Notes: generated by a model from the sequence alone, not told the origin. 37,787 nt of DNA from CAZCQG01 sp964500775 (GCA_964500775.1 CAZCQG010000021.1:1-37787), one strand, 5' to 3'; shown: positions 16,478 to 25,210, counted from the stretch's first letter. A program made the numbers and translations.

Positions 16478-17379
16478 AACGATCTTTTAGTCAGTAAGTA
16501 GCTCACTACGCTCTCGATAAAAGCATCGTTTTTTCTATCTTTGAGGTAGGCGATATAAAATTTTCTCGCAAGTTTTTTTCCCCTAATTCTCGCTTCGAAT
16601 AATTTTTGTTGTAATACTTCATCTTCTATAACACACCTTGAGAGAATAGCTACAGTAGGAGTTTTTTTATTGACCTCGCTTTTAAGTATGGTTTGTTTGA
16701 TTGCCGTAGAGCTATTGACGACGCTTTTTATGTCAAACGAGTTGCAATCCACACCCATCTCTTCGAAAGATTCGTTGATTAATTTTCTCGTGTGGCTCCC
16801 CCACTCCCTGCAAACCCATTTGAATTTAAACAGGTCGTCCTTTTTTATGGTTTTAGGAATCTGCGAGTTGCTAAAAAGGACAAGCTCATCCTCCATCCAC
16901 TCTCTATATGTGATGTTTTCTCTAAAAATGGGCGATTCGATTACGGCGAGATCTATTTTTTTGTCGTTGAGATCATCCAATACGCTTTCGGTGTTGGCGA
17001 CCTTTACATAGACGTCGTTTTTGATGTTTTCTTTTATATTGTTGAGCAGTAAAGGAAGGACATAGTTTCCGATAGTAAAAGAGGAGCCGATGGTAAAAGT
17101 GAAATCTTTGTTAATGATTTTCATCATTTCCTTTTCGGTGTTTCCGATGCATCTATCTAGTTTTTGGACGATAGGTAAAAGTTTCTCACCATTTTTAGTT
17201 AAAACAATACCGTTTTTTTTACGTTCTATAATTTTGGTATCAAGATAATCTTCTATGAATTTTATTTGCTGTGTGACTGCGGGTTGTGATATGCCAAGCT
17301 TTGCCGAAGCTTTTGAAAAACTCTTTTCTCGCACTACGGTAAGGAATGTTTCCAGTTTGGCAAAGTCTTTCAGCAGCAT
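16474..17379 (-). CDS. LysR-family transcriptional regulator
   Basis: The 301-residue protein has an N-terminal winged helix-turn-helix at about residues 8-65 (SFSKASAKLGISQPAVTQQI) and a periplasmic-binding-like effector domain. AAGGAAAAGAT precedes the ATG. Unlike most LysR genes it is not divergent from its likely target: it is the first gene of an operon with the PLP enzyme. The divergent neighbour is a helicase gene, with a 140-base intergenic region between them. The effector is unknown; CysB-like sulfur control or a CbbR-like role are both possible. Confidence 0.9.
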   Translation of the reverse strand: MLLKDFAKLETFLTVVREKSFSKASAKLGISQPAVTQQIKFIEDYLDTKIIERKKNGIVLTKNGEKLLPIVQKLDRCIGNTEKEMMKIINKDFTFTIGSSFTIGNYVLPLLLNNIKENIKNDVYVKVANTESVLDDLNDKKIDLAVIESPIFRENITYREWMEDELVLFSNSQIPKTIKKDDLFKFKWVCREWGSHTRKLINESFEEMGVDCNSFDIKSVVNSSTAIKQTILKSEVNKKTPTVAILSRCVIEDEVLQQKLFEARIRGKKLARKFYIAYLKDRKNDAFIESVVSYLLTKRSF

Positions 17380-17519
17380 ATCTTTTCCTTATAACTAAAA
17401 TATGCGCAATTATAATAAATATTAATATAAAAAACAAATTTATTTTGGGTGACTTGGATTTTAATCGTAATTTTTATAGAATCAAAGAAGATATTACACA
17501 TTTAGTTTTTGGATTATTT

Positions 17520-19568
17520 ATGAACGATTTTCTTTCAGAGCTTAACCCTTCTCAAAAAGATGCTGCCAAGCATATTGACGGACCATTGCTTATACTTGCG
17601 GGCGCGGGGAGCGGAAAGACCAAAACCATCACCACTAGACTCGCATATCTCATTAAAGAGGTGGGGATACCGCCTAGTAATACTTTAACCCTTACTTTTA
17701 CTAATAAAGCGGCATATGAAATGCGAGAACGCGCGCTTAATCTCATCGGAAATTCACTCCATCCGCCGCTATTGTGTACGTTTCATAAGTTTGGCTTATT
17801 ATTTTTGAAGTTCAACATCCATCATCTAGGGCGAAAAAGTAATTTTATCCTTATAGACAGTGACGACAAAAAAAAGATTCTCAAAGGAATCACCGAAGAA
17901 CTCCCTTTGCAACTCATAGATAGTGAAATATCCAAATACAAAAACTCCCTCATCCCTCCATCCGAGGTGCTAGAGAGTGCGCAGCAGAAAAACTACAAAA
18001 TCATCGCACAGGCGTATCAAAAATACGAAAAATTTTTAAACGACCAAAATATGGTTGATTTTGACGACTTACTAGTGCTCACCTACAGAATCTTGCACGA
18101 GAATGCGGAGGTGTGCAAAGAATATAGCGAAAGATACGGCTATATTATGGTGGACGAGTATCAAGACACTAATGACTTGCAATACAAAATACTCTCCAAA
18201 TTATGCGCCAATCATAACAATATCTGCGTCGTAGGCGACGATGATCAAAGTATTTATAGTTGGAGAGGGGCAAATATCAAGAATATTTTGGAGTTTGAGA
18301 ATAATTTTGCCGATACGAAAATCGTAAAACTCGAAGAGAATTACCGCTCTACTTCGCAGATTCTTGAAGTCGCCAACGCACTCATATCTCACAATAGAAG
18401 TCGACTTAAAAAAGAGCTCAAAAGTATACGCGGTGAAGGGAAAGAGGTGCTCCTATACGAATCCAAAGATGAAAACGAAGAGGCAAATAAGATCGCAAAG
18501 GATATTAAGGAGCTTATTAACTCCGGTGTCAGTCCGAGCGAAATAGCGATACTTTTTAGGCTAAACGCACTCTCTAGAAGTATCGAAGAGGGGCTAAATA
18601 GATACAAGATTCCTTACAAGCTCGTCGGAGCGATGCGCTTTTATGAGCGTGCCGAAATCAAAGATTTGCTCAGCTACTTTCGGGTCATACTCAATCCTAG
18701 AGATGATTTTTCGCTCAAAAGAATCATCAACAAACCAAAACGCGGTATCGGCAAAGCAACCGTGGATAAGTTGGAGTTTGAAGGGCACAAACATTCAAAA
18801 TCAATTTTTGAGCTTTTTGACGAGCGGCTCATCGGCGAAGATACGATCGGCAAGAAAAACCACAAGACGATAGTCGATTTTTTCGGTAATATAGCCACGC
18901 TTAGGGGTGTGCTGGATGAATCTCCGATGCGATTTCTTGATGAGTTTGACTATCTTTTCGGCTTTAAAGATTCTTATAACAACACAAACGAAGACATTGA
19001 TAGGATCTCAAACATAGAAGAGTTGTATGGATTCTATCGTGACTATATGATGCAAAATAGTGAGCTAGGATTGGAAGATTTTCTCAATGAAGTCTCATTG
19101 CGAAGCGATCAGGACACAATGGATGAAGAATCTGTTTTTGCTATGTCTGTGCATGCAAGCAAAGGGTTGGAATTTGCACACGTGTTCGTCGTCGGACTGG
19201 AAGAGGGTTTCTTCCCTCTTTTGCGCGAGGGGAGCGACTTGGAAGAGGAGCGGAGGCTAGGCTATGTCGCATTTACCCGTGCGAAAAAAGAGCTTGTTTT
19301 GAGTTTCGTCCATTCCCGTTTTTACAAAGGGAAGCGCTCCGACTTGCTCCGCTCACGATTTTTGAGTGAGTGCGGCGTGGTAAAAGGGGTGCTCAAGCTC
19401 GATTCGTGTACTCCTGCGGGATATAAAAAAGGTGATTTGGTAAAACATAAGATCTTCGGTCACGGCAGAATAACGGGGATAAACGGTTCGGGAAAAGATT
19501 GTAGATTGAAGATAAACTTCGGCGGAATGGAGCGTGAAATACTCTCTTCTTTTGTAGAAAAAATATAA
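17520..19568 (+). CDS. UvrD/Rep/PcrA-type superfamily 1 DNA helicase
   Basis: The 682-residue ATP-dependent 3'-5' helicase carries Walker A AGAGSGKT at 27-34, TLTFTNKAAYEMRER (motif Ia), VDEYQDTN near 210 (Walker B), GDDDQSIYSWRGA near 239 (motif III), and VHASKGLEFAHVFVVGL and VAFTRAKKEL (motifs V and VI). The frame stays open further upstream to 17346, but the ATG at 17520 gives the normal N-terminus (MNDFLSELNPSQKDAA). The C-terminus has the KKGDLVKHKIFGHGRI segment of the PcrA/UvrD C-terminal domain. It acts in repair and replication restart. It begins the long plus-strand run through the Na/Pi transporter gene. Confidence 0.95.
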   Translation: MNDFLSELNPSQKDAAKHIDGPLLILAGAGSGKTKTITTRLAYLIKEVGIPPSNTLTLTFTNKAAYEMRERALNLIGNSLHPPLLCTFHKFGLLFLKFNIHHLGRKSNFILIDSDDKKKILKGITEELPLQLIDSEISKYKNSLIPPSEVLESAQQKNYKIIAQAYQKYEKFLNDQNMVDFDDLLVLTYRILHENAEVCKEYSERYGYIMVDEYQDTNDLQYKILSKLCANHNNICVVGDDDQSIYSWRGANIKNILEFENNFADTKIVKLEENYRSTSQILEVANALISHNRSRLKKELKSIRGEGKEVLLYESKDENEEANKIAKDIKELINSGVSPSEIAILFRLNALSRSIEEGLNRYKIPYKLVGAMRFYERAEIKDLLSYFRVILNPRDDFSLKRIINKPKRGIGKATVDKLEFEGHKHSKSIFELFDERLIGEDTIGKKNHKTIVDFFGNIATLRGVLDESPMRFLDEFDYLFGFKDSYNNTNEDIDRISNIEELYGFYRDYMMQNSELGLEDFLNEVSLRSDQDTMDEESVFAMSVHASKGLEFAHVFVVGLEEGFFPLLREGSDLEEERRLGYVAFTRAKKELVLSFVHSRFYKGKRSDLLRSRFLSECGVVKGVLKLDSCTPAGYKKGDLVKHKIFGHGRITGINGSGKDCRLKINFGGMEREILSSFVEKI

Positions 19569-19571
19569 AGT

Positions 19572-20402
19572 ATGCCTTTGGAAAATAGACTTTTTGTAGC
19601 AAAAAAACCCCCTTTTATTCCATCCAATTTTTATCTCAATCGTTTAAAAAGGCGACACGGTTTTAAAAAAGGGGGGTTTAGCGGGACGCTCGATCCTTTT
19701 GCAAAAGGGACGCTTGTGATCGCTACGGGGCAGTACGCAAGGCTATTTCGTTTTTTTAGGAAAAGCAAAAAAACCTACCTAGCTACGCTATGGCTCGGCG
19801 TGCACTCCGAGACACTCGATATAGAAGGCGTGGATGCGGTGTCGCAGATTCCCCCAATGCCGATTGAAAAAATAGAAGAAGCACTACATGCTTTTAAAGG
19901 TGTCGTAGAGTTTGTGCCGCCCAAATACAGTGCGAAAAAAATCCAAGGGGCTAGGGCATATAAGCTTGTGCGCCAAAACGTCGATTTCGAATTGCAAAAG
20001 AGTACGATGGAGATTTTTGAGATCAAATTGCTAAATTATTCACATCCTTTTATCCATTTTGAGGTGGAGTGCAGCGAGGGTGCGTATATAAGAAGTTTAG
20101 GGGAGCTCATTGCAAATAAATTAGGATATGACGGAGCGCTTTGTAGTCTAGAAAGAATCAAAGAGGGAGATTTTTTGTATAATGATGAAAATCTTTTAAA
20201 TCCTTTGGAATTTTTGGAATTTGGAGAGAATTTTGCTAGTCTATCAAAAGAAGAGATCGAGTTAGGGGCAAAGCTTCAAATCGATGACTTGGCAAAACGC
20301 GAAGAGGGCTATTATTATTTAGATTTTGATACCTTTTTTAGTATCATAAGAATCAATGAGGGAAAAGTGGAATACGAGCTTAATAGGATTTTGAAATGCT
20401 GA
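19572..20402 (+). CDS. truB: tRNA pseudouridine-55 synthase TruB
   Basis: The 276-residue enzyme converts U55 in the T loop of tRNAs to pseudouridine. The catalytic aspartate is Asp41 in GGFSGTLDPFAKG. Further family motifs are KTYLATLWLGVHSETLD near 68, PPKYSAKKIQGARAYK near 115 and CSEGAYIRSLGELI near 163. It starts three bases after the helicase stop, and its 3' end overlaps csrA by seven bases, so translational coupling is likely. The gene order truB-csrA-ispE-smpB is a recognised Campylobacterota arrangement. Confidence 0.96.
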   Translation: MPLENRLFVAKKPPFIPSNFYLNRLKRRHGFKKGGFSGTLDPFAKGTLVIATGQYARLFRFFRKSKKTYLATLWLGVHSETLDIEGVDAVSQIPPMPIEKIEEALHAFKGVVEFVPPKYSAKKIQGARAYKLVRQNVDFELQKSTMEIFEIKLLNYSHPFIHFEVECSEGAYIRSLGELIANKLGYDGALCSLERIKEGDFLYNDENLLNPLEFLEFGENFASLSKEEIELGAKLQIDDLAKREEGYYYLDFDTFFSIIRINEGKVEYELNRILKC

Positions 20403-20626
20403 TACTATCAAGAAAAGAAGACGAAAGCATCATTATCGGCGATAATATAAAAATCAAAGTCGTCTCTGTAGAAAAAGGGAGCGTGAAACTCGGATTTGAA
20501 GCTCCTGCAAATATGCTCATACTAAGAGAAGAGCTCAAAGAGGCGATCGTAGATATGAATAAAAAATCAAGTAAAGAGGTCGATAGCTCGCAACTAAAAG
20601 CACTAGGCGGCAAACTCAAAAAATGA
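20396..20626 (+). CDS. csrA: Carbon storage regulator CsrA (translational regulator)
   Basis: The 76-residue protein is a clear CsrA: MLILSRKEDESIIIGDNIKI at the N-terminus and LGFEAPANMLILREEL around residues 32-47. The dimer binds GGA motifs in mRNA leaders; in Campylobacterota it controls flagellin and motility together with FliW. It is longer than E. coli CsrA (61 residues) by a lysine-rich C-terminal tail, which is usual in this phylum. The start overlaps the end of truB and the stop overlaps ispE by four bases. Confidence 0.97.
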   Translation: MLILSRKEDESIIIGDNIKIKVVSVEKGSVKLGFEAPANMLILREELKEAIVDMNKKSSKEVDSSQLKALGGKLKK

Positions 20627-21396
20627 GGTCATTTCCCAAGATCAACGTATTTTTGAAAATATGCGGCAAAAATGCCGAGGGGTATCACCTCCTAGTCTCA
20701 AGATTTTTGCTTGTCGACAATATTTATGACGAGATGGAGTGTAAAAAAAAACTTCGCAAAAACGATGATTTCGAGATACGGGGCAATTTTAGTTGCGAAC
20801 CCGAAAAAAATACTATTTTCAAAGCCTATAAAGCTTTATTAAACGCAAGCGGCTCTAAGGAGCTGGAGCAATATTTCAAAGAGCATAGCATCGAAGTACA
20901 TAAGAGTATCCCCGAGGGCTCGGGACTGGGCGGAGGGAGCAGTAATGCCGGTGTATTTTTAAATATGTGCAATGAACTCTTTTCTCTCGGAATCTCCACG
21001 GAAAAACTAGCGCTCATCGGCAAAGAGGTGGGCGCGGATGTCCCTTTTTTCGTTTACGGTTATAAGAGCGCAAATGTGAGCGGAATAGGCGAGGTGGTAG
21101 AGCGTTTCGACGAAGAGCCTTTGGATGTAGAGCTTATTTTTCCCGACATAGCGTGCGATACGAAAAGCGTGTATAAAGCCTTTTCGGAGAGACATTATAA
21201 GGAGATAGGCAGTGAGGAGCAAAGAAGATTGATGAGGCTAGATTCTAAGAGTATACTCAAAACATACGATGCAAACTATCTCAATGACCTTTATGCTTCC
21301 GCGCTCGACCTCTATCCGAATCTCAAAGCGTACGGCAAGGACGCTTTTTTCAGCGGGAGCGGATCGACTTTTTTTAGGATAAAAGATGTCGGGTAA
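20623..21396 (+). CDS. ispE: 4-diphosphocytidyl-2-C-methyl-D-erythritol kinase
   Basis: The 257-residue GHMP kinase performs the fourth dedicated step of the MEP isoprenoid pathway, phosphorylating CDP-methylerythritol. Motifs are the N-terminal PKINVFLKICGKNAEGYHLL, the ATP loop PEGSGLGGGSSNAG near 97-110, DVPFFVYG near 139, and the C-terminal FSGSGSTFF. The ATG overlaps the csrA stop in an ATGA, and the stop overlaps smpB by 11 bases. Length is at the short end but typical of Campylobacterota. Confidence 0.96.
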   Translation: MRSFPKINVFLKICGKNAEGYHLLVSRFLLVDNIYDEMECKKKLRKNDDFEIRGNFSCEPEKNTIFKAYKALLNASGSKELEQYFKEHSIEVHKSIPEGSGLGGGSSNAGVFLNMCNELFSLGISTEKLALIGKEVGADVPFFVYGYKSANVSGIGEVVERFDEEPLDVELIFPDIACDTKSVYKAFSERHYKEIGSEEQRRLMRLDSKSILKTYDANYLNDLYASALDLYPNLKAYGKDAFFSGSGSTFFRIKDVG

Positions 21397-21844
21397 AGTC
21401 ATCGCAAATAATAAAAAGGCGTTTCACGACTACGAGATACTGGAGCGTTTTGAGGCGGGTATAGAGCTAAAAGGGAGCGAGGTAAAATCAATACGCCTCG
21501 GTAAAGTAAATCTCAAAGATAGCTTCGTGCGTATTATCCGCGGCGAGGCGATACTTTTTGAGACGCACATCTCCCATATTCCTACCGTAAACGTCCATTT
21601 CAAGCCCGATGAAAAACGTCCGCGAAAGCTCCTTTTGAAGAAAAAAGAGCTTGATAAACTTCACGGTAAAGTCGCTACGCTCGGGCTCTCCATCGTGCCA
21701 CTTTCGCTCTATTTCAATAAAAGAAATTGGGCAAAGGTCGAAATAGCGCTCGCAAAAGGGAAAAAGCTCCACGATAAACGCGAAAGTATCAAGAAAAAAG
21801 AGCTAAACAGAGAAGCACAAGCCGCTATGAAAAGGAATCTCTAA
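21386..21844 (+). CDS. smpB: SsrA-binding protein SmpB
   Basis: The 152-residue protein delivers tmRNA to stalled ribosomes for trans-translation. It has the conserved N-terminal KVIANNKKAFHDYEILERFEAGIELKG region and the basic C-terminal tail (KKLHDKRESIKKKELNREAQ) that enters the empty mRNA channel. The tmRNA gene ssrA is not in the window. It overlaps ispE by 11 bases and its stop TAA shares a base with the ATG of the next small ORF. Confidence 0.97.
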   Translation: MSGKVIANNKKAFHDYEILERFEAGIELKGSEVKSIRLGKVNLKDSFVRIIRGEAILFETHISHIPTVNVHFKPDEKRPRKLLLKKKELDKLHGKVATLGLSIVPLSLYFNKRNWAKVEIALAKGKKLHDKRESIKKKELNREAQAAMKRNL

Positions 21845-21981
21845 TGGTCGACTACATCATCGCCACGATACTTACTCTCACGGTACTCTTTTTGTATTCG
21901 CTTTATAAAAAAAAGGCACAAAGAGAGCGAAGAAGAGATAAGGTTATCGAAAATATTCAGTTTAAAACCATCAAAGGATAA
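21844..21981 (+). CDS. Small single-pass membrane protein (45 aa)
   Basis: An ATG that shares one base with the smpB stop opens a 45-residue frame: VDYIIATILTLTVLFLYSLY forms one membrane helix, followed by a strongly basic stretch (KKKAQRERRRDK). This shape suggests an N-out, C-in inner-membrane microprotein. The tight coupling to smpB and the in-frame termination just before the next start support it as real. No family is recognised. Its position before exbB could suggest a link to the ExbBD energiser, but this is inference. Confidence 0.6.
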   Translation: MVDYIIATILTLTVLFLYSLYKKKAQRERRRDKVIENIQFKTIKG

Positions 21982-21984
21982 AGG

Positions 21985-22146
21985 GTGGTAATCGAGGGAA
22001 AAAACGGCGTGTATATCGTAGAAGAGGGAAAAATATCGCTTCTTAGCGAGACGAAGAATTTTAAAGAGAAGCGACCCGTCAACCATAAACTCATAAAAAA
22101 AATCAAAGAGCTACTAGAGCACGCAAAAAAACAGCAACCACAATAA
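21985..22146 (+). CDS. Small basic protein (53 aa), unknown function
   Basis: A GTG start lies three bases after the preceding stop, with AAAGGATAAAGG just before it, and opens a 53-residue frame to a TAA 14 bases before exbB. The product starts VVIEGKNGVYIVEEGKISLL, which reads as two or three short beta strands, and ends in a lysine-rich helix (KLIKKIKELLEHAKK). It has no membrane segment. The composition is protein-like and the gene fills the gap between two coupled genes exactly. No family is recognised. Confidence 0.55.
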   Translation: MVIEGKNGVYIVEEGKISLLSETKNFKEKRPVNHKLIKKIKELLEHAKKQQPQ

Positions 22147-22160
22147 AATCGGAGAGATGA

Positions 22161-22589
22161 ATGATTGAGAATCTAAAAGAGATAGTCGATTACGGCGTGA
22201 TAGGAATCTTATTGTTTATGAGCGTCGTATCCTTTGGGGTTTTTATCGAAAGGCTTTCAAAATACGCTTCTATAAAAATAGAGAGGTATACTTCAAGAAG
22301 TGCGCTTGAATATGACCTCATTAAAAGGATCGATATTATCTCTACAATAGGTGCGAATGCCCCATATATAGGACTTTTGGGGACTGTTTTGGCGATCATC
22401 GTGACGTTTTACTCTTTGGGTGAGAGCGGGATAGACAATAGCTCCGAACTTATGAAAAACCTCGCTCTAGCACTCAAAGCTACGGCGGTCGGGCTAGTGG
22501 TGGCGATTCCCTCGGTCATCTTTTACAACGTACTTGCGAAAAAAGTGGATATGTTACTTTTGAGGTGGGACATTGAGAACGACGCGTAG
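22161..22589 (+). CDS. exbB: ExbB/TolQ-type proton-channel subunit
   Basis: The 142-residue protein has three membrane segments (about 12-32, 60-85, 97-125) and the MotA/TolQ/ExbB signature, including GANAPYIGLLGTVLAIIVTF near 63 and ALALKATAVGLVVAIPSVIFYN near 102. With ExbD it uses proton flow to drive TonB-dependent uptake across the outer membrane. It is the short form known from Helicobacter, lacking the longer cytoplasmic extension. GGAGAG precedes the ATG. It overlaps exbD by 17 bases. No tonB is in the window. Confidence 0.92.
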   Translation: MIENLKEIVDYGVIGILLFMSVVSFGVFIERLSKYASIKIERYTSRSALEYDLIKRIDIISTIGANAPYIGLLGTVLAIIVTFYSLGESGIDNSSELMKNLALALKATAVGLVVAIPSVIFYNVLAKKVDMLLLRWDIENDA

Positions 22590-22962
22590 AACGGGGCGTT
22601 TTGATTCTATAAACGTCATTCCGCTCATCGATATTATGCTCATCCTCTTTACTATCGTCCTTTTGTCCGCGACATTTATCGTCAAAGGAAATATCCCCAT
22701 AGATCTCCCGAGCGCAAACGCTAAAGGGGATTCGGACAAAGAGAGCGTCGTCATCACTTTCGACAAAGAGGGGAAATTCTATTTTGACGACAAAGCGCTA
22801 AGTAGCGAGGAGCTCAAAAGCAAAATCGAAACGCTCGACAAAGATTCTCATGTCATATTGCGAGGGGATAAAGCGGGAAGTTTCGAGAAGTTTATTTTTA
22901 TCGTGGACCTCTTAAAAGGGAAAGCGATAGAATCACTACTCATAGAGACAAAGGAGCAGTGA
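22573..22962 (+). CDS. exbD: ExbD/TolR-type energiser subunit
   Basis: The 129-residue protein starts at a TTG inside the end of exbB, preceded by GAGGTGGGA. A short basic N-terminus is followed by one membrane helix (about 13-35) carrying the channel aspartate Asp20 in NVIPLIDIMLILFTIV, and a periplasmic beta-alpha domain. This is the standard ExbD/TolR architecture, forming a proton-conducting complex with ExbB. Its TGA stop overlaps the ATG of a small membrane protein. Confidence 0.93.
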   Translation: MRTTRRTGRFDSINVIPLIDIMLILFTIVLLSATFIVKGNIPIDLPSANAKGDSDKESVVITFDKEGKFYFDDKALSSEELKSKIETLDKDSHVILRGDKAGSFEKFIFIVDLLKGKAIESLLIETKEQ

Positions 22963-23120
22963 TGGATGATATGAGTAAATTTGCCTCGGCAGTACTTACG
23001 ATGCTCGTGATTTTTTTCATCGCCCGATTGTTTTACAAGAATCTCGCAAACCGTTCAACACATATCCAAAAACCCGACTGGATAAAGGATGATGATTTGA
23101 GCGATTATCTAAAAAGGTAG
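22962..23120 (+). CDS. Small single-pass membrane protein (52 aa) upstream of the ZorA-like gene
   Basis: The ATG overlaps the exbD stop by one base. The 52-residue product has a membrane helix (FASAVLTMLVIFFIARLFY) and an acidic C-terminus (PDWIKDDDLSDYLKR). GGAG precedes the start. The frame ends four bases before the TTG of the ZorA-like gene, so the gene is coupled on both sides. It is not a known Zorya component. It may be an accessory subunit of either neighbouring motor complex; this is inference from position only. Confidence 0.6.
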   Translation: MDDMSKFASAVLTMLVIFFIARLFYKNLANRSTHIQKPDWIKDDDLSDYLKR

Positions 23121-23124
23121 CACC

Positions 23125-25209
23125 TTGGATGTAAAAATACTATTGATAAATGCCGTTTTCACCGTATTTCTGGCAGCTCTCGCATACTTGGACTTCAAGA
23201 GCTTCGGGACGAAAGAGCATAAAGATTTCAAAAGCACGATTCTTAGCGTCGGAATCTTGGGGACGTTTTTCGGTATATTTTTGGGACTTATGGGCTTTGA
23301 TACCCAAAGCATACAAACCTCCGTCCCGCTCCTCCTTGACGGACTAAAAGTCGCGTTTTTTACCACTATCATCGCTATCTCTCTCGCCGTCGCTTTGCAA
23401 GTGTATCAGCGCGCTTCGCAGAAGAGAAGTACGGCGGACGTGAGTATGGATTTTCTCCTCGGACAGCTCGAAAAACTCGACTATTTGGAGCTTTTGCAAG
23501 AAAATAAAAAAATAGCCGCCGCATTAGAAGAATCAAATGCAAACAATGCCAAGTTTAGTGCGCTCTATTTAGAGAGAAGTGAGCGATTAAACGCCGTACT
23601 GGAGGTCAATTTCAAAGAGACCAACGACAACCTCAATAAAGCGATAAAAGAGCTAGCCAAGGGGGCGAGTGAAGAGATTATCACCGCTTTAGAGACGGTC
23701 ATTCGCGACTTTAACAACAACCTCAATGAACAATTCGGCGATAACTTTAAAGAACTCAATAGTGCAGTCGTACGAATGATCGATTGGCAAGAGAACTATA
23801 AAGAATCGATAGAAGAGATACGAAAGTCCCTCCAAAGCTCGATACGCCTTTTGGAACAAAGTACCGAATCTTTCGAGAAGATCGCGCAACGCAACGGCGA
23901 AGTGAGCCGAGTGTATGACGAACTCAAAAACATCATCCAAACCTATAAGAATCAAGTAGACGAACTCAACGCCAATCTCACGATATACGCCTCTTTGTCC
24001 AAAGATTCCAAAGAGATGTTCGAAAATATCAAGAAATCTCACGCAAGCGCGATGGAGAGTCTCCAAGAGAGCGCAAAATCGCATAATGAGCTCAATAAAG
24101 ATTTCACCAAAAAAATAACCGAATCTATCGATACTATGGGCAAATCGGTGATGCAAGCCAACGAGCAGACGCAAGAATCGATACACAAAACCAACGAAGA
24201 GACCCAACGCACCATCCTCCATCTCTCCGAAGTACTCATCCAAAGCATAGAAGAGGGGACAAAAGCGGGAGCGGATATGGTGCAGCGCTTTGGAGAATCT
24301 CTAAGTGCACACTCCCAAGAGCTCAATACGCAGATACTCGCAAATACCGAACAGATACGCACCCATTTCGAAGAGAGCGCGGGAGCGATAAGCGAGAGCT
24401 TTAGAGGAGTAAGCACGGAGTGTCGCAATATCGCCCACTATTCACAAGAGTACCTCAAAGACGAGCTTGCTACCTTGCGGGGCAGGATAGAGGATTCTGC
24501 GAATCATTTCAAAGTGGTATTTGATACGATTTTTGAACAAATACAAAAAAACGCACTTGATGCCAGCGAAGGGGCGAAAGATACGCTTGCGGGCTTGGGT
24601 GAGAGTTTTTCAAATCGCCTAAGCGAGACACTAGGCGGGATAGATACGCATTTTGTAAAATTGTTTGATAATTCCGTCAAAGGAATCTCCGAACTCGAAG
24701 AGAGCCTCATCTCGCTCACCGTAGAGCTTGGAGAGAAAAATAAAGAATCTATCGGTGTGATACATAAAGGGTTTGACGAAGAACTCGGCAAGATAAATAC
24801 GGCGATAGCGACCAATCACGCTAAAGCGCTTGAAGAAATTAAAGAATCCAACAAAAGAATCGCTCTCGAATTTTTAAAACTCCTCAACAAATCGGCGAAA
24901 GAGGGTATCGCAGAACCCGCACGTGCGGCAAACGAACTTATTGCACATTTTAGTAAATTTAGCAATGAGCTAGAAACCTACTCTAATACCATAAATAACA
25001 CTCTCGCAGAGTATAGAGAAAATATCTACAAAGTCAATGACGACATCAGAAATAGCGCGAGTGCCCAAATACACGACAACAAGATGCTCCAAGAGACGCT
25101 CCGTAGAAGTATCATAGATATGGATAAAGGGGTGGATAAACTAAGCAAAACCCTCATCAGCGAGTATGAGTGGTTTGTCAGACGCGTAAAAGAACTTTTA
25201 GGCGCGTAG
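23125..25209 (+). CDS. ZorA-like MotA/ExbB-family motor subunit with long coiled-coil tail
   Basis: The 694-residue protein starts at TTG, four bases after the preceding stop. Three hydrophobic segments (about 4-23, 37-57, 70-95) form a MotA/ExbB-like channel part, with STILSVGILGTFFGIFLGL and DGLKVAFFTTIIAISLAVA as its core helices. About 590 residues of low-complexity, heptad-like coiled coil rich in Glu, Lys, Ser and Asn follow. This matches the layout and size of ZorA of the Zorya defence system (about 730 residues, long intracellular tail). The adjacent gene encodes the matching ZorB-like stator. No zorC, zorD or zorE lies next to it, so the role may not be defence. Chemoreceptor-like proteins are excluded, as no MCP signalling hairpin is seen. 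Confidence 0.8.
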   Translation: MDVKILLINAVFTVFLAALAYLDFKSFGTKEHKDFKSTILSVGILGTFFGIFLGLMGFDTQSIQTSVPLLLDGLKVAFFTTIIAISLAVALQVYQRASQKRSTADVSMDFLLGQLEKLDYLELLQENKKIAAALEESNANNAKFSALYLERSERLNAVLEVNFKETNDNLNKAIKELAKGASEEIITALETVIRDFNNNLNEQFGDNFKELNSAVVRMIDWQENYKESIEEIRKSLQSSIRLLEQSTESFEKIAQRNGEVSRVYDELKNIIQTYKNQVDELNANLTIYASLSKDSKEMFENIKKSHASAMESLQESAKSHNELNKDFTKKITESIDTMGKSVMQANEQTQESIHKTNEETQRTILHLSEVLIQSIEEGTKAGADMVQRFGESLSAHSQELNTQILANTEQIRTHFEESAGAISESFRGVSTECRNIAHYSQEYLKDELATLRGRIEDSANHFKVVFDTIFEQIQKNALDASEGAKDTLAGLGESFSNRLSETLGGIDTHFVKLFDNSVKGISELEESLISLTVELGEKNKESIGVIHKGFDEELGKINTAIATNHAKALEEIKESNKRIALEFLKLLNKSAKEGIAEPARAANELIAHFSKFSNELETYSNTINNTLAEYRENIYKVNDDIRNSASAQIHDNKMLQETLRRSIIDMDKGVDKLSKTLISEYEWFVRRVKELLGA

Positions 25210-25210
25210 G

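Noticed and set aside
17346..17519. 58-codon upstream extension of the helicase
   Set aside because: It overlaps the divergent LysR start region and encodes residues unlike helicase N-termini; the ATG at 17520 matches the family start.
21841..22086. 81-codon minus-strand frame after smpB
   Set aside because: It runs against a tightly coupled plus-strand gene series and lies opposite two small plus-strand frames with better start contexts.
23689..24428. Long minus-strand open frames of 184 and 129 codons inside the ZorA-like gene
   Set aside because: They lie opposite a low-complexity coiled-coil coding region with strong codon periodicity on the plus strand, lack ribosome-binding sites and overlap each other; they are shadows.
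23125..25209. Methyl-accepting chemotaxis protein, suggested by the long coiled coil
   Set aside because: No conserved MCP hairpin tip and no HAMP domain; the membrane part has the MotA/ExbB pattern.
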